A DNA stretch of 64,000 bases, from the NCBI GenBank assembly GCA_016184365.1, contig JACPCW010000084.1:1-64000 (forward strand), read 5' to 3'. Source of the DNA: Candidatus Rokuibacteriota bacterium (GTDB lineage Bacteria > Methylomirabilota > Methylomirabilia > Rokubacteriales > CSP1-6). This document shows, in pieces, positions 48,007 to 55,785 of this stretch (position 1 is the first letter of the stretch; the number at the start of each line of letters is the position of its first letter). Made by a program: the position numbers and the translations under genes. Under the pieces are notes generated by a model. That model saw only the letters and a program-made list of their open reading frames with translations, ran no database searches and had not been told where the DNA came from.

Positions 48007-50166
48007 TCAGCCGACCGACGCGAGCCCGATCTTGCCGCGCCAGCGCGCGAGCAATCCCGCGCGCAGTCGCTGGTGATCGGGTTCGCGGAGATTCGCATCG
48101 CGCGCGACGATCTGGTCCGCTTCCCGCCGCGCCGCCTCGAGAATCACGCCGTCGCGGAGCAGATCGGCCACGCGGAACTCGGGGAGCCCGGACTGGCGCG
48201 TGCCGAAGAAGTCGCCGGGGCCGCGGATCTCGAGATCGACCTCGGCGATGCGAAACCCATCGGTCGTCGCGACCATCGCGTCGATGCGGCGCTGCGCCTC
48301 TTCGCTGAGCCGGGCGCCGGTCAGGAGGATGCAGTACGACGTCCACGGTCCGCGGCCGACGCGCCCGCGCAGCTGATGGAGCTGCGACAGACCGAAGCGC
48401 TCCGCGTGCTCGACGAGCATGACGGACGCGTTCGGCACGTCGATCCCGACTTCGATGACGGTCGTCGACACGAGGATCTGCACGGCGCCGTCTTTGAAGC
48501 GGCGCATGATCTCGTCCTTCTCGTCGAACTTCAGCCGGCCGTGGAGCAGCCCGACGGTGAACTCCGGGAACACGTCGGCCGCGAGATGCCGCGCCATGTC
48601 GGTCGCGGCCTTGAGATCGAGGGTCTCCGATTCCTCGACGAGCGGATAGACGATGTACGCCTGCCGGCCGGCCTGGATCTGCTCGCGGAGGAACGCGTAG
48701 ATCTGCGGCCGGCGGCCTTCGGTGCGCGCGCGCGTGACGACGGGCTTGCGGCCCGGCGGCAGCTCGTCGATCACCGAGACGTCGAGGTCGCCGTGCAGCG
48801 TCAGCGCGAGCGTGCGCGGGATCGGCGTCGCCGTCATGACGAGCATGTCGGGCTGCTCGCCGAGCGACTTCAGCCGCGCGCGCTGGCCGACGCCGAAGCG
48901 ATGCTGCTCGTCGATCACGGCGAGCCCGAGCTTCCGGAATTCGACGCCTTCCTGCACGAGCGCATGCGTCCCGACCACGCAGGGAATCTCGCCGGCGGCG
49001 AGCGCGGCACGGCGCGCCTTGCGCTCGCGCGCGCCGAGCGACGACGTGAGCAGCGTCACCGGCACGCCGAGCGGCTCGAGCAGGCTGCGGAACGTCATGA
49101 AGTGCTGCTCGGACAGGATCTCCGTCGGCGCCATGATCGCCGCCTGGTAGCCCGCTTCGATCGCCGTCACCGCGGCCATCGCGGCCACGATCGTCTTGCC
49201 GGAGCCGACGTCGCCCTGCAGCAGCCGATGCATCGGGTATGGCGCCGCCATGTCCCGGCGGATCTCGTCCCACACGCGGTCCTGCGCGCCGGTGAGCTCA
49301 TACGGAAAGCTCGCGCGGAGCTTCGTCACGAGGTCGCCGCGCGGCTTGATCGAGAGCCCGCGCGTGCGCGACGCGCGTGATTTCAGAATCGCGAAGCCCA
49401 GCTGGAGGAACAGGAAGTCGTCGAACGCCAGACGCCGCCGCGCGGCCGCCAGCGCCTCTTCGGTCTGCGGGAAGTGAAAATCGCGCAACGCCTGGACCAG
49501 CCCGGCGAGCCGCTGCCGCGCGAGGACGTCTGCCGGCAGGATCTCTTCGATGTCCGCCGTGTAGGCCTCGACGAGCTTGCCCATGATGCCGCGCAGGACC
49601 CGCGGGTTGAGCCCTTCGGTCGTCGAGTACACCGGCACGAGCCGTCCGGCGTGCAGGCGCTCGTCGTCGCCGGACTCGACGATCTCCCAGTCGGGGTGCT
49701 GCAGCACGATCTGGCCACGGAACCGCCCGACCTTCCCGTGCACGATCAGCCGCTGGCCGCGCTGCAGCACGCGCGCGAGATAGCGCGCGTTGAAGAACGA
49801 CGCCGTCGCGTAGCCGGTGTCGTCGCGCAGCATGACGGTCATCGGGTGCCGTGAGCGACCCGGCGGCGGCGGCCCGATCGCCGTGATCACGCCCGTGCAC
49901 GTCGCAAGCTGCCCCGGCTGGATCGACTTGAGCGGCGTGAACGTCGTGCGGTCCTCGTGGCGGAGCGGAACGAAGTAGAGCGCGTCCTCGACGGTCTCGA
50001 GGCCCTTCCTCGCGAGCTGCTCGGCCCGGCGCGGGCCGATGCCTTTGACGAACTGCAGGGGGGTCGCGAGCCCCGTCGCTGGCGTCGACGCGCCGGCTCT
50101 GGAGCTCAGGCGCTCTCCCGGTCGTGCCGCGCGGCAAAGAGCGGGCTCATGACGCGAGGCTACCAT
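48007..50166 (-). CDS. recG: ATP-dependent DNA helicase RecG
   Basis: This 719-aa protein has the RecG order. An N-terminal wedge/OB domain runs to about residue 270 (TPLQFVKGIGPRRAEQLARK, LRHEDRTTFTPLKSIQPGQL). The helicase core follows, with Walker A LLQGDVGSGKTIVAAMAAVT, DEQHRFGVGQR, MTATPIPRTLALTLHGDL, and the C-terminal TTVIEVGIDVPNASVMLVEH and LRGRVGRGPW. RecG remodels stalled replication forks and branched DNA. The exact start is uncertain within the first 30 codons, as family similarity begins about residue 33. It is divergent from the 50249 gene. Confidence 0.95.
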   Translation of the reverse strand: MVASRHEPALCRAARPGERLSSRAGASTPATGLATPLQFVKGIGPRRAEQLARKGLETVEDALYFVPLRHEDRTTFTPLKSIQPGQLATCTGVITAIGPPPPGRSRHPMTVMLRDDTGYATASFFNARYLARVLQRGQRLIVHGKVGRFRGQIVLQHPDWEIVESGDDERLHAGRLVPVYSTTEGLNPRVLRGIMGKLVEAYTADIEEILPADVLARQRLAGLVQALRDFHFPQTEEALAAARRRLAFDDFLFLQLGFAILKSRASRTRGLSIKPRGDLVTKLRASFPYELTGAQDRVWDEIRRDMAAPYPMHRLLQGDVGSGKTIVAAMAAVTAIEAGYQAAIMAPTEILSEQHFMTFRSLLEPLGVPVTLLTSSLGARERKARRAALAAGEIPCVVGTHALVQEGVEFRKLGLAVIDEQHRFGVGQRARLKSLGEQPDMLVMTATPIPRTLALTLHGDLDVSVIDELPPGRKPVVTRARTEGRRPQIYAFLREQIQAGRQAYIVYPLVEESETLDLKAATDMARHLAADVFPEFTVGLLHGRLKFDEKDEIMRRFKDGAVQILVSTTVIEVGIDVPNASVMLVEHAERFGLSQLHQLRGRVGRGPWTSYCILLTGARLSEEAQRRIDAMVATTDGFRIAEVDLEIRGPGDFFGTRQSGLPEFRVADLLRDGVILEAARREADQIVARDANLREPDHQRLRAGLLARWRGKIGLASVG

Positions 50167-50248
50167 CTGCTACTCTTGGCGGGTCGTTTCACGGGCTCGC
50201 ATCGGTCTGCCGGAGACCGGCCCACGCATCGGCGCACGGGAGACAGGC

Positions 50249-50668
50249 ATGGACTGGCAACAGGCGCGACCGATCGTGCTCGCCACGCTTCGCTGGTGTC
50301 AGGTGCTCGCGGACAACGGCCGCGGCCTTCCCTCCGCGGACGACGCGGAGCACAGCGCGCTCCTGCGGCGGCTGCTCGCCGGCAAGGAGCCGCTGGCCGA
50401 TCCGCCGCCACTCGCCGACCGGTATCCGTGGTACGCGCTGGTCGATGCCGGCAGCGACACGGCCACCGACGTCTGGGACGCGGGCGACGGCCATCTCGTC
50501 ATCCGCCAGTCGCGCTGGAAGATCATCGACCAGGGCCAGGGATGGTGGCGGGTGCAGTGGCGCGGCGAAGGGCCCGTCTACCGGGTCGAGCCGCTGCCGC
50601 AGGACACCCGGGGCGGGACGGCGACCGCGACCAAGCCGACCTGGAAGCTCCGGCGCGAAGCCTCGTAG
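50249..50668 (+). CDS. Hypothetical protein
   Basis: This 139-aa protein starts MDWQQARPIVLATLRWCQVL after GGGAGACAGGC. The N-terminal half is helical (LADNGRGLPSADDAEHSALL). The C-terminal half is rich in aromatic strands (HLVIRQSRWKIIDQGQGWWR, VQWRGEGPVYRVEP) and could be a small beta-barrel. No signal, membrane helix or known domain is recognised. It lies between recG and rpmB and has normal codon use. Confidence 0.6.
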   Translation: MDWQQARPIVLATLRWCQVLADNGRGLPSADDAEHSALLRRLLAGKEPLADPPPLADRYPWYALVDAGSDTATDVWDAGDGHLVIRQSRWKIIDQGQGWWRVQWRGEGPVYRVEPLPQDTRGGTATATKPTWKLRREAS

Positions 50669-50744
50669 GCGAGTTTGCCGCCCGAGAGGGGGCATGCTAT
50701 AAACAGCGGTCGTCCTGCGACGAACCGGCCTCCGAGGAGTGGTC

Positions 50745-50936
50745 ATGGCTCAGCGTTGCGATGTCTGCGGGAAAGGTCCCGCTGTCGGAAGTAAAGTCAG
50801 TCACGCGAACCGCCACACCAAGCGTCGCTGGCTGCCGAACCTGATCTCGATGCGAGCGCTCGTGCAGGGCCGGACGCAGCGCATGCGCGTCTGCACCCGG
50901 TGCATGAAGGCGGGCAAGGTCCAGAAGGTCGTCTGA
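50745..50936 (+). CDS. rpmB: 50S ribosomal protein L28
   Basis: This 63-aa protein starts [20 protein letters not shown] after GGAGTGGTC. An in-frame GTG two codons earlier is less likely. The L28 core [20 protein letters not shown] is present, and two Cys pairs (CDVC and CTRC) form the zinc ribbon of the zinc-binding L28 type. A strong hairpin follows 15 bases after the stop. Keeping the zinc form implies no need for a zinc-free paralogue here. Confidence 0.96.
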   Translation: MAQRCDVCGKGPAVGSKVSHANRHTKRRWLPNLISMRALVQGRTQRMRVCTRCMKAGKVQKVV

Positions 50937-50951
50937 TCGGGGCACCCAGAC

Positions 50952-50975
50952 CGGGAGGGGGTTTCCCCCCTCCCG
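50952..50975 (+). terminator. GC-rich hairpin after rpmB
   Basis: CGGGAGGGGG and CCCCCTCCCG form a 10-bp stem with a 4-base loop, 15 bases after the rpmB stop. No U-tract follows, as is common in very high-GC genomes. It may act as a terminator or protect the mRNA end. Confidence 0.6.
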
Positions 50976-51025
50976 AGTCGTGACGCGGCGGGAGGCCGCC
51001 ACCCCCCACCGTGAGCTGAAGCACC

Positions 51026-51064
51026 TTACTTCTTCTTCTTTTTCGCAGCCTTCTTCTTCGCCAT
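51026..51064 (-). CDS. Twelve-residue lysine-rich peptide, copy 2 (MAKKKAAKKKKK)
   Basis: An ATG at 51064 is followed by eleven codons and TAA, encoding MAKKKAAKKKKK. GGAGGAGGT lies upstream, inside a perfect GGAGGT-GAG-ACCTCC hairpin, which may gate translation. The same peptide is encoded 61 bases upstream (51125-51163). The two copies differ only at synonymous positions, as far as the coding region goes. The peptide resembles the Lys/Ala tails of bacterial histone H1-like proteins, so nucleic-acid binding is possible, but expression is unproven. Confidence 0.5.
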   Translation of the reverse strand: MAKKKAAKKKKK

Positions 51065-51124
51065 TGGAGGTCTCACCTCCTCCCGTTGCGAGGATCGATC
51101 GCGCGCATCGCTGCCGCGCCGTAC

Positions 51125-51163
51125 TTACTTCTTCTTCTTCTTCGCCGCCTTCTTCTTCGCCAT
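51125..51163 (-). CDS. Twelve-residue lysine-rich peptide, copy 1 (MAKKKAAKKKKK)
   Basis: An ATG at 51163 is preceded by GGGAGGGAGGTGA at good spacing (7-8 bases) and followed by eleven codons and TAA. The peptide is identical to copy 2. Codons 6 and 8 differ between copies (GCG versus GCT, AAG versus AAA) without changing the residue. It begins 31 bases downstream of the AbiEi-type gene on the same strand and could be cotranscribed with it. Too short for normal gene calling, it would be missed in standard annotation. Confidence 0.5.
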   Translation of the reverse strand: MAKKKAAKKKKK

Positions 51164-51194
51164 CAGAGTTCACCTCCCTCCCTGCTGCCGAACC

Positions 51195-52244
51195 TCAATA
51201 GCCCATCGCCTCTCGCCGGAGATGCTCGGCCTGCTCCTGGCCTCGCCGCTCGTAGTGCACGAGATCGGCGTACAGCTGCGGCAGACTGACCACGCGGAAC
51301 CCGCCCTTCTCGAGAGCGCCGTCGAATACGCCGGGGTCGTAGGGCGTCAGGAGGTGGAGCGCGCCCTCGGCTTCGGAGGCGGGCCGGAGCCCGAGCGCGG
51401 CAGCCACCGGGGCGGGATCGCCCTCGATGTAACAGTGGATCGCCGGCACGCGAAGGTGCGGCGCCACCAGCGAGAGGCCGGCGTTGAGCGTGAACGCATA
51501 ACGGCGCCCGTGTGCTTCGGCCGCGCGCGCCACGTCGCTCATGAAGCGGCGCGTCACGCGTTCCGGAATGAAGTACGAGGTGATGTCGTTCGTGCGGTAG
51601 GTGTACGACTCGCACCAGCTGTCGAGCAGGTCCGCGGGCTTGGCGAGGCGGAAGCGCTGCCGCTCGTCGCGCTGGACCCACGCGAGGTCCTCGAGGCGCT
51701 TCACCACGTTGTGCGAGTGCCCGAGGCTGACGCTCGCGGCCCGCGCGAGCTCCTCGAGCTTCCAGACGCGCGGCGGATCCGTCAGCAGCGCCCGCACGAC
51801 CCGCGTGGCCCGCGGCGCGAACAGCGACCGGAGCGGGCGGCTCGAGGGCCGGACGTTCCGCTTGCCTTCCTTCTCGATCAGCACGGTGTCGAAGGCGAGG
51901 TAGCAGTTACCGGAGAGATCGATGTAACCGAGGTTGTTGGACTTGAGGATCTGCGCGCTCTCGCGTCCGATGTAGACAGCTGCTGCGACCGGATAGGCCG
52001 TCGGCAGCTCGCGTCGCACTTCAGCCAGTCGCGTCACCGTCGCTCGAATCTGCCTCGGCTGACCGAGGGAGCTGACCTCAAGAACCAGCGTGTGCTCCTG
52101 GGCGCCGAGCTTGAATTTGATCAGTAAATCCGCACGCTGGCTGCCAATCCTCGCTTCGGCGGCTTCCTCCCAACCCTTGGCGCCGGGAAAAATCTCGCGG
52201 AGCCTTTGGGCTGCCTGCCGCCGTATCTCCGAGGATTTGAGCAT
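51195..52244 (-). CDS. AbiEi-type antitoxin/transcription regulator, no toxin partner
   Basis: This 349-aa protein begins MLKSSEIRRQAAQRLREIFP and continues RADLLIKFKLGAQEHTLVLE, a nuclease-like alpha/beta N-domain. NNLGYIDLSGNCYLAFDTVL and PLRSLFAPRATRVVRALLTD follow. A winged helix-turn-helix comes next (WKLEELARAASVSLGHSHNV, VKRLEDLAWVQ), then the C-terminal domain. This matches the larger AbiEi-like antitoxins of type IV systems. The expected AbiEii nucleotidyltransferase gene is not adjacent. A -35/-10 pair and an 18-bp palindrome lie just upstream, so it probably represses itself. Confidence 0.75.
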   Translation of the reverse strand: MLKSSEIRRQAAQRLREIFPGAKGWEEAAEARIGSQRADLLIKFKLGAQEHTLVLEVSSLGQPRQIRATVTRLAEVRRELPTAYPVAAAVYIGRESAQILKSNNLGYIDLSGNCYLAFDTVLIEKEGKRNVRPSSRPLRSLFAPRATRVVRALLTDPPRVWKLEELARAASVSLGHSHNVVKRLEDLAWVQRDERQRFRLAKPADLLDSWCESYTYRTNDITSYFIPERVTRRFMSDVARAAEAHGRRYAFTLNAGLSLVAPHLRVPAIHCYIEGDPAPVAAALGLRPASEAEGALHLLTPYDPGVFDGALEKGGFRVVSLPQLYADLVHYERRGQEQAEHLRREAMGY

Positions 52245-52263
52245 GTTTCGCTAGCTCCCAGTC

Positions 52264-52281
52264 TTTCAGCATCTGCTGAAA
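52264..52281 (-). promoter_or_regulatory. Perfect 18-bp palindrome, candidate AbiEi-type operator
   Basis: TTTCAGCATCTGCTGAAA has two 8-base arms around TC. It touches the -10 element and lies 20 bases before the ATG. A further half-site (CTGAAAG) occurs at 52294-52300. The position fits autorepression. Confidence 0.6.
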
Positions 52282-52310
52282 CAGTACGAACAACTGAAAG
52301 TACCTGTCAA
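52281..52310 (-). promoter_or_regulatory. Candidate promoter of the AbiEi-type gene
   Basis: On the minus strand a perfect -35 TTGACA (52310-52305) is followed after 18 bases by TACTGT (52286-52281). The local sequence is unusually AT-rich for this window. Confidence 0.55.
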
Positions 52311-52387
52311 CCGAAAAGTTATGGCTGTCAGGTGGAACACCAAGCGCGGGGCGCCTTACAGGACGGGCGCCGGGGCGACCGCAAGGC

Positions 52388-52409
52388 TATGATCCTTGCT
52401 AGAGTAAGG
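52388..52409 (+). promoter_or_regulatory. Candidate -10 and operator of the AbrB/PIN pair
   Basis: TATGAT at 52388-52393 is a good -10. It is followed at once by the inverted repeat CCTTGCT-AG-AGTAAGG (one mismatch) that ends 2 bases before the ATG. AbrB-type antitoxins usually bind such repeats to repress their own operon. No -35 was recognised. Confidence 0.45.
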
Positions 52410-52411
52410 AA

Positions 52412-52699
52412 ATGGCGAAGGTCACGAGCAAGCTCCAGGTGACGGTGCCGAAGGTCATCGCCGAGCGTTACGGCATCAAACCCGGCGACGAGATCGAGTG
52501 GGTCGAGGCCGGCGAGTCGATTCGCGTGGTGCCCGCGCGCGGCGTCACACCCGCGCTCGACATGGAGAGCCGGCTGCGGCTCTTCGACGCCGCGACGGAG
52601 CGGCAGCGCGCGCGGAAGGCCGCCGGGCGGCACCCGAAGAATCCGAACGAGCGCGGCTGGACACGACGCGACCTGTACGACCGTGACCGCGCTCGCTGA
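52412..52699 (+). CDS. AbrB/MazE/SpoVT-type antitoxin
   Basis: This 95-aa protein begins MAKVTSKLQVTVPKVIAERY, then GIKPGDEIEWVEAGESIRVV, the swapped-hairpin AbrB DNA-binding domain. A basic C-terminal tail (RLFDAATERQRARKAAGRHP, RGWTRRDLYDRDRAR) would wrap the toxin. It overlaps the PIN toxin gene by 17 bases, the standard antitoxin-first order. The inverted repeat at its start codon is its likely binding site. Confidence 0.88.
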   Translation: MAKVTSKLQVTVPKVIAERYGIKPGDEIEWVEAGESIRVVPARGVTPALDMESRLRLFDAATERQRARKAAGRHPKNPNERGWTRRDLYDRDRAR

Positions 52700-53108
52700 C
52701 ACGAGCGTCCTCGTCTATCGCTTCGATCCGCGCGACCCGCGCAAGCAGGCCATCGCGACGGAAATTCTGCGGCGCGGACTGGCCGACGATACCTTGCGTC
52801 TCCCGCATCAGGCGATCATCGAGTTCGTCGCGGCGGTCACGCGGCCACTGCCCGGTGGCCGCGCGTTGTTGAACGCCGACGAGGCGCGGCGCGAGGCCGA
52901 CGAGATGCTGACACAGTTCGTGGTCGTCTACCCGACGGCGGGGATCGCGCGAACCGCGCTCCGTGGCGCGGCGCTGTACGGTCTCGAGTGGTTCGACGCC
53001 CACCTGTGGGCCTACGCCGAGGAATACGGCTTCTCGGAGCTGTTGTCGGAGGACTTCCAGCACGACCGGCAGTACGGCACGGTGCGCGTCGTCGACCCGT
53101 TCGCGTGA
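52683..53108 (+). CDS. vapC: PIN domain ribonuclease toxin (VapC-like)
   Basis: This 141-aa protein begins MTALADTSVLVYRFDPRDPR, with the first PIN acidic residue in LADTSVLVY. Further acidic positions lie in IIEFVAAVTRP, LEWFDAHLWAYAEEYG and ELLSEDFQHDRQYG, so all four expected metal-binding sites appear present. VapC toxins cleave tRNA or rRNA and are held in check by the antitoxin encoded upstream. The pair is complete. It is convergent with the zincin gene, only 13 bases away. Confidence 0.9.
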   Translation: MTALADTSVLVYRFDPRDPRKQAIATEILRRGLADDTLRLPHQAIIEFVAAVTRPLPGGRALLNADEARREADEMLTQFVVVYPTAGIARTALRGAALYGLEWFDAHLWAYAEEYGFSELLSEDFQHDRQYGTVRVVDPFA

Positions 53109-53121
53109 CGTGTCCGCGCGT

Positions 53122-53493
53122 CTAGCCGCCCTCTTCGATCTCGTGGAGCTCGTCGTCGTCCAGCCCGAAGTAGTGCCCGAGCTCGTGCATCACGGTGTCA
53201 CGCACGACCTCGATGATTTCCTCACGCGTGAGGCAGTCTTCCTCGATCGGGCCCTGGTAGATCGTGATCGTGTCGGGCAGGACGTTGCCGTACGACGTGT
53301 CGCGATGCGTGAGGTCCACGCCGCGGTAGAGGCCGTACAGCGTGTCGGGCGGCTCGATGCCCATCTCGGCCAGCGTCTCGTCGTCCGCCCAGCCCTCGAC
53401 GACGACGGCGACGTTCTTGACCTTCTCGCGAAAGGACCGCGGGAGCTTGCGAAGGGCGCGCTCGACGAGCCGCTCGAACTCGAGGCGCGTCAT
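53122..53493 (-). CDS. Metallopeptidase family protein, minimal zincin
   Basis: This 123-aa protein is read from the ATG at 53493 (MTRLEFERLVERALRKLPRS). VVVEGWADDETLAEMGIEPP and VLPDTITIYQGPIEEDCL precede the zinc motif VMHELGHYFGLDDDEL (HExxH with a following Asp). These short cytoplasmic zincins are common in actinobacteria, chloroflexi and relatives. No substrate is known. The 70-bp repeat copy B ends 7 bases before this start, and an alternative TTG start inside the repeat would add ten residues (MGAMSGPPTQ). Confidence 0.88.
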   Translation of the reverse strand: MTRLEFERLVERALRKLPRSFREKVKNVAVVVEGWADDETLAEMGIEPPDTLYGLYRGVDLTHRDTSYGNVLPDTITIYQGPIEEDCLTREEIIEVVRDTVMHELGHYFGLDDDELHEIEEGG

Positions 53494-53499
53494 TTGTGT

Positions 53500-53569
53500 T
53501 GGGGGCCCCGACATGGCCCCCAAACCCCCAACGCTCGGAGCGCCCCGGGGAACCCGTGGCGCTCCTCGA
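53500..53569 (-). repeat. 70-bp dispersed repeat, copy B
   Basis: Reverse-orientation match of 40802-40871 with one mismatch. It lies between relA and the zincin gene and forms the immediate 5' context of the zincin start codon. Its hairpin (TGGGGGCC, loop, GGCCCCCA) sits 7 bases before the ATG. Confidence 0.9.
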
Positions 53570-53598
53570 ATCCCCCGCGCGTCATCGTGCCGCGCTCG

Positions 53599-55743
53599 CT
53601 ACAACCCGCGGACGCGCTCGACGTTGACGACGTCGGGCACCTGGCGGATGGCGCCCATGATGTCCTGCAGCTGGCGGAGATCGGCGACCTCGATGACGAA
53701 GTTGTTCGTGCCGCGGCGGTCGTCCGTCACGACGACCTCGGCCTTGGTGATGTTGCCGTTCCGCGACGAGATCGCGCCGGTGATCTCCGCGAGCAGGCCC
53801 GGCCGGTCGCGGCCGATGTAGACGGCGACGCGCACGGGACGCGTCGCGGGCTCCTCGACGTCCCACTCCACGTTGATGAGCCGTTCGCGGTCGAGCACGC
53901 TCTTGACGACGGTCAGGCAATCGCGCCCGTGGACCGTCAGGCCGCGGCCGCGCGTGATGAAGCCGACGATCTGATCGCCCGGGAGCGGGTTGCAGCACTT
54001 CGCGAAGCGGACGAGCAGGTCGTCCACGCCGCGGATACGCACCCCCTGCTCGGCTTTCGGACGCGTCGCGGTCGGGCGCGGCTTGTCCGTCGCGACGTCG
54101 AGCGAGGCGTTGGGCGCGACCTTGTTCAGGATCTGCTGCACGCTCGACCGGCCGTAGCCGAGGTTGGCGAGGATGTCGTCGACGCCGGGCAGCCCGAGGT
54201 CGCTCGCCACCTTCTTCATCTCGTCGCCGTCGAGCAGCGACGCCGCGTTCAGGCGGTACTTCTTCGCCTCGCGCTCGAAGAGCTCGCGGCCGAGCTCGAT
54301 CGACCGCGCGCGCTCCTGCACCTTGAGCCACTGATTGATCTTCGTGCGCGCGCGGGAGGACTTGACGAACTTGAGCCAGTCGCGACTCGGGTGCTGGTTC
54401 GGGCTGGTGACGATCTCGACGATGTCGCCCTGCCGCAGCGTCGTGCGCAGGGGGACGAGCTTGCCGTTCACCTTGGCGCCGACGCAATGCTCGCCGACCT
54501 GGGTGTGCACGCCGTACGCGAAATCGATGGGCGTCGAGCCCTCCGGCAGCGCCTTCACGTCGCCCTTCGGCGTGAAGACGTAGACCTCGTCGGGGAAGAG
54601 GTCCACGCGCACGGAGTCGAGAAACTCCGCCGGGTCCTTCGTGTCCTGCTGCGACTCCATGAGCTGCCGCAGCCAGACGAGCGAGTCGTCGAGCTTGTCC
54701 TTGCCGGTCTTCTTTTCCTTGTAGAGCCAGTGCGCGGCGATGCCGTCTTCCGCGATGCGGTGCATGTCCAGCGTGCGGATCTGGATCTCGACGGGATCGC
54801 CCTTCGGGCCGATCACCGTCGTGTGCAGCGACTGGTACATGTTGACCTTCGGCATCGCGATGAAGTCCTTGAACCGTCCGGGCACCGGCTTCCACAGCGA
54901 GTGGATGACGCCGAGCGCCGCGTAGCAGTCGCGGACCGAGCCGGTGATGACGCGCACCGCGGTGAGGTCGTAGATCGCGTCGAACTCGCGTCCCTGGTCG
55001 TGCATCTTCTTCCAGATCGAGAAGAAGTGCTTGGGACGGCCGCGGATCTGCGACTCGATCCCGACCTCGGTGAGCTTGCGCTCGATGATCGCGATGACGT
55101 GGTTGATGTCCGCTTCGCGCTCGAGCCGGCGCTTGGCGACCTTCCGCTGCAGATCCTGGTAGGCGTCGGGATGCAGCGAGCGCAGCGCGAGGTCTTCCAG
55201 CTCGGCCTTCACCTTCGCCATGCCGAGGCGGTGCGCGAGGGGTGCGTAGATGTCGAGCGTCTCCTGGGCGACCTTGCGCGCCTTGTCGACGCCGAGGTAG
55301 TCGAGCGTCCGCATGTTGTGCAGCCGGTCGGCGAGCTTGATCAGCAGCACGCGGAGGTCGCGCGCCATCGCCACGAGCATCTTGCGGAAGTTCTCGGCCT
55401 GGCGCTCCTCGCGCGAGGAGAACGCGACCTTGCCGAGCTTGGTGACACCGTCGACGAGCTCGGCGATCTCGCGGCCGAACTCGCGCTCGAGGTCTTCCTT
55501 CTTGGTCGGCGTGTCTTCGAGAACGTCGTGGAGGAGCCCGGCCGTCACGGTGACGGCGTCCATCTTGTAGCCGGCGAGGAGCTGGGCGACCGCGAGGGGG
55601 TGCGAGAGGTACGGCTCGCCCGAGGCGCGCTGCTGGCCCCGGTGCTGCGCCTCAGAGAACCGGTAGGCGCGCTCGATCAGCCCGGTTTCGGCACCGGGTT
55701 GAGCCTTCCTGATCTCTTCGAGAAGCGGTTCGAGTTCGGTCAC
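53599..55743 (-). CDS. rel: Bifunctional (p)ppGpp synthetase/hydrolase (Rel)
   Basis: This 714-aa protein has the full Rel layout. The HD hydrolase is intact (GEPYLSHPLAVAQLLAGYKM and AGLLHDVLEDT, so the HD pair is present), and KLADRLHNMRTLDYLG follows. The synthetase has RGRPKHFFSIWKKMHDQGRE and NMYQSLHTTVIGPKG. The TGS domain is VYVFTPKGDVKALPEGSTPI, the zinc-finger-like region CCNPLPGDQIVGFITRGRGL, and the C-terminal ACT domain follows. Because the HD motif is kept, it should both make and degrade ppGpp. The start is GTG 55743. It is 43 bases downstream of secF on the same strand. Confidence 0.95.
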   Translation of the reverse strand: MTELEPLLEEIRKAQPGAETGLIERAYRFSEAQHRGQQRASGEPYLSHPLAVAQLLAGYKMDAVTVTAGLLHDVLEDTPTKKEDLEREFGREIAELVDGVTKLGKVAFSSREERQAENFRKMLVAMARDLRVLLIKLADRLHNMRTLDYLGVDKARKVAQETLDIYAPLAHRLGMAKVKAELEDLALRSLHPDAYQDLQRKVAKRRLEREADINHVIAIIERKLTEVGIESQIRGRPKHFFSIWKKMHDQGREFDAIYDLTAVRVITGSVRDCYAALGVIHSLWKPVPGRFKDFIAMPKVNMYQSLHTTVIGPKGDPVEIQIRTLDMHRIAEDGIAAHWLYKEKKTGKDKLDDSLVWLRQLMESQQDTKDPAEFLDSVRVDLFPDEVYVFTPKGDVKALPEGSTPIDFAYGVHTQVGEHCVGAKVNGKLVPLRTTLRQGDIVEIVTSPNQHPSRDWLKFVKSSRARTKINQWLKVQERARSIELGRELFEREAKKYRLNAASLLDGDEMKKVASDLGLPGVDDILANLGYGRSSVQQILNKVAPNASLDVATDKPRPTATRPKAEQGVRIRGVDDLLVRFAKCCNPLPGDQIVGFITRGRGLTVHGRDCLTVVKSVLDRERLINVEWDVEEPATRPVRVAVYIGRDRPGLLAEITGAISSRNGNITKAEVVVTDDRRGTNNFVIEVADLRQLQDIMGAIRQVPDVVNVERVRGL

Positions 55744-55785
55744 GGGGCGAAAACCTCTGGTTAAACATGCGATGTTACACGCACC

